In this document: one piece after another, positions 63,674-64,000 of the stretch | How the letters are laid out: the number at the start of each line of letters is the position of its first letter | How positions within the stretch are numbered: the stretch's first letter is position 1 | From: Algibacter luteus | Lineage (GTDB): Bacteria; Bacteroidota; Bacteroidia; Flavobacteriales; Flavobacteriaceae | Reading direction: 5' to 3' | Length of the DNA: 64,000 nucleotides | NCBI RefSeq assembly: GCF_900141715.1 | Contig: NZ_FQYK01000004.1 | Span: 62,001-126,000, forward strand | Made by a program: the position numbers and the translations under genes | Notes under the pieces: generated by a model | Database searches by the model: none | What the model was told of the DNA's origin: nothing | What the model saw: the letters and a program-made list of their open reading frames with translations, nothing else

Positions 63674-64000
63674 ATGGAAGAGCATAAAAAAAGAATTTTA
63701 TTAGTTGAAGACGATCCCAATTTTGGAACCGTTCTTAAGGATTATTTAATGATGAATGATTATGAAGTTACTCATGCTAAAAATGGTATGGAAGGCTTTG
63801 AAAAATTTAAGAAAGACGATTTCGATTTGTGCATTCTAGATGTTATGATGCCTTATAAAGATGGTTTTACACTGGCTAAAGAAATTCGAGAAAAAAATAC
63901 GGATGTGCCTATTATTTTTTTAACTGCTAAAACAATGAAAGAAGATGTTTTAAAAGGTTATAAAGTGGGTGCAGATGATTATTTAAATAAGCCTTTTGAT
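63674..64000 (+). CDS. Response regulator, 3' end outside window
   Basis: The first 109 residues are present, starting at ATG 63674 two bases after the kinase gene; the frame runs to the window edge. They form a receiver domain: acidic pair LVEDDPN, phosphorylation site Asp56 in LCILDVMMP, Thr in FLTAKT, and the Lys of NKPFD at the very end. The C-terminal output domain is missing from the window, so DNA-binding type cannot be read; an OmpR/PhoB-type winged helix is the usual partner of such a kinase. Confidence 0.93.
   Translation, partial: MEEHKKRILLVEDDPNFGTVLKDYLMMNDYEVTHAKNGMEGFEKFKKDDFDLCILDVMMPYKDGFTLAKEIREKNTDVPIIFLTAKTMKEDVLKGYKVGADDYLNKPFD

Overview
The window is AT-rich chromosomal DNA from a member of the Bacteroidota, almost certainly a Flavobacteriaceae species. 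Indicators are Bacteroidetes-type promoters (TAnnTTTG, often with TTG about 19-20 bases upstream), near absence of Shine-Dalgarno sequences, a GLPGLI protein beside a CarboxypepD_reg/outer-membrane barrel, PorD of the type IX secretion system, DUF4290 before murA, and the long (482 aa) GAPDH. Coding density is high. I see no prophage, insertion sequence, CRISPR array or defence island. This is ordinary core chromosome, and I did not find a clear new multigene system. LAYOUT. 1-8270: the 3' part of a sucrose-phosphorylase-like GH13 gene, an octaheme cytochrome/TPR lipoprotein, a saccharopine-dehydrogenase-like enzyme, an AHSA1/SRPBCC protein, a permease fused to EIIA-like and RCK_C-like domains, and tRNA-Met. 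8340-16640: a START-like protein, class IV aminotransferase, YqgE, HU, an ATPase-recQ-fmt operon, DUF493, DUF4290 and murA. 16635-25750: two small unknowns, an M1 peptidase, soluble and membrane pyrophosphatases in a row, an App1-like phosphatase, and a deoxynucleoside kinase with a secreted partner. 25950-35240: GLPGLI/outer-membrane pair, tRNA-Tyr, a TolB-like lipoprotein, GNAT, a coiled-coil membrane protein, GAPDH and an HtrA/Deg protease. 35590-45530: dapF-GNAT-mltG-DUF2279, a lysozyme-like exported protein, RsmI-like methylase, LMW-PTPase, dnaA, a thioesterase, and YigZ-HAD-ribD-LEA-like. 45577-59240: GNAT-prmC-ligA, a membrane protein, a split 5'-nucleotidase pair, then an extended cluster DUF6913-like/dapA/bamD/rpoZ/coaBC/porD/recN/fabI. 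59480-64000: glycosyltransferase 2, YbbR-like protein, coaE, histidine kinase and a response regulator cut by the window edge. FUNCTIONAL THEMES. Envelope building is prominent (MurA, MltG, DapA, DapF, BamD, PorD, FabI, outer-membrane barrel), as is CoA synthesis (CoaBC, CoaE) and pyrophosphate/nucleotide handling (Ppa, HppA, dNK, 5'-nucleotidase halves). The most rewarding second looks are: an Asp in place of the catalytic Cys of MurA (predicted intrinsic fosfomycin insensitivity), a tRNA-Met whose T-loop has the 54-58 bases swapped, several promoters that lie on top of terminator-like hairpins directly before start codons, probable leaderless transcripts, and a few GC-rich intergenic repeat-like elements. 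All functional calls come from reading the sequence and remembered family knowledge; no search was run.
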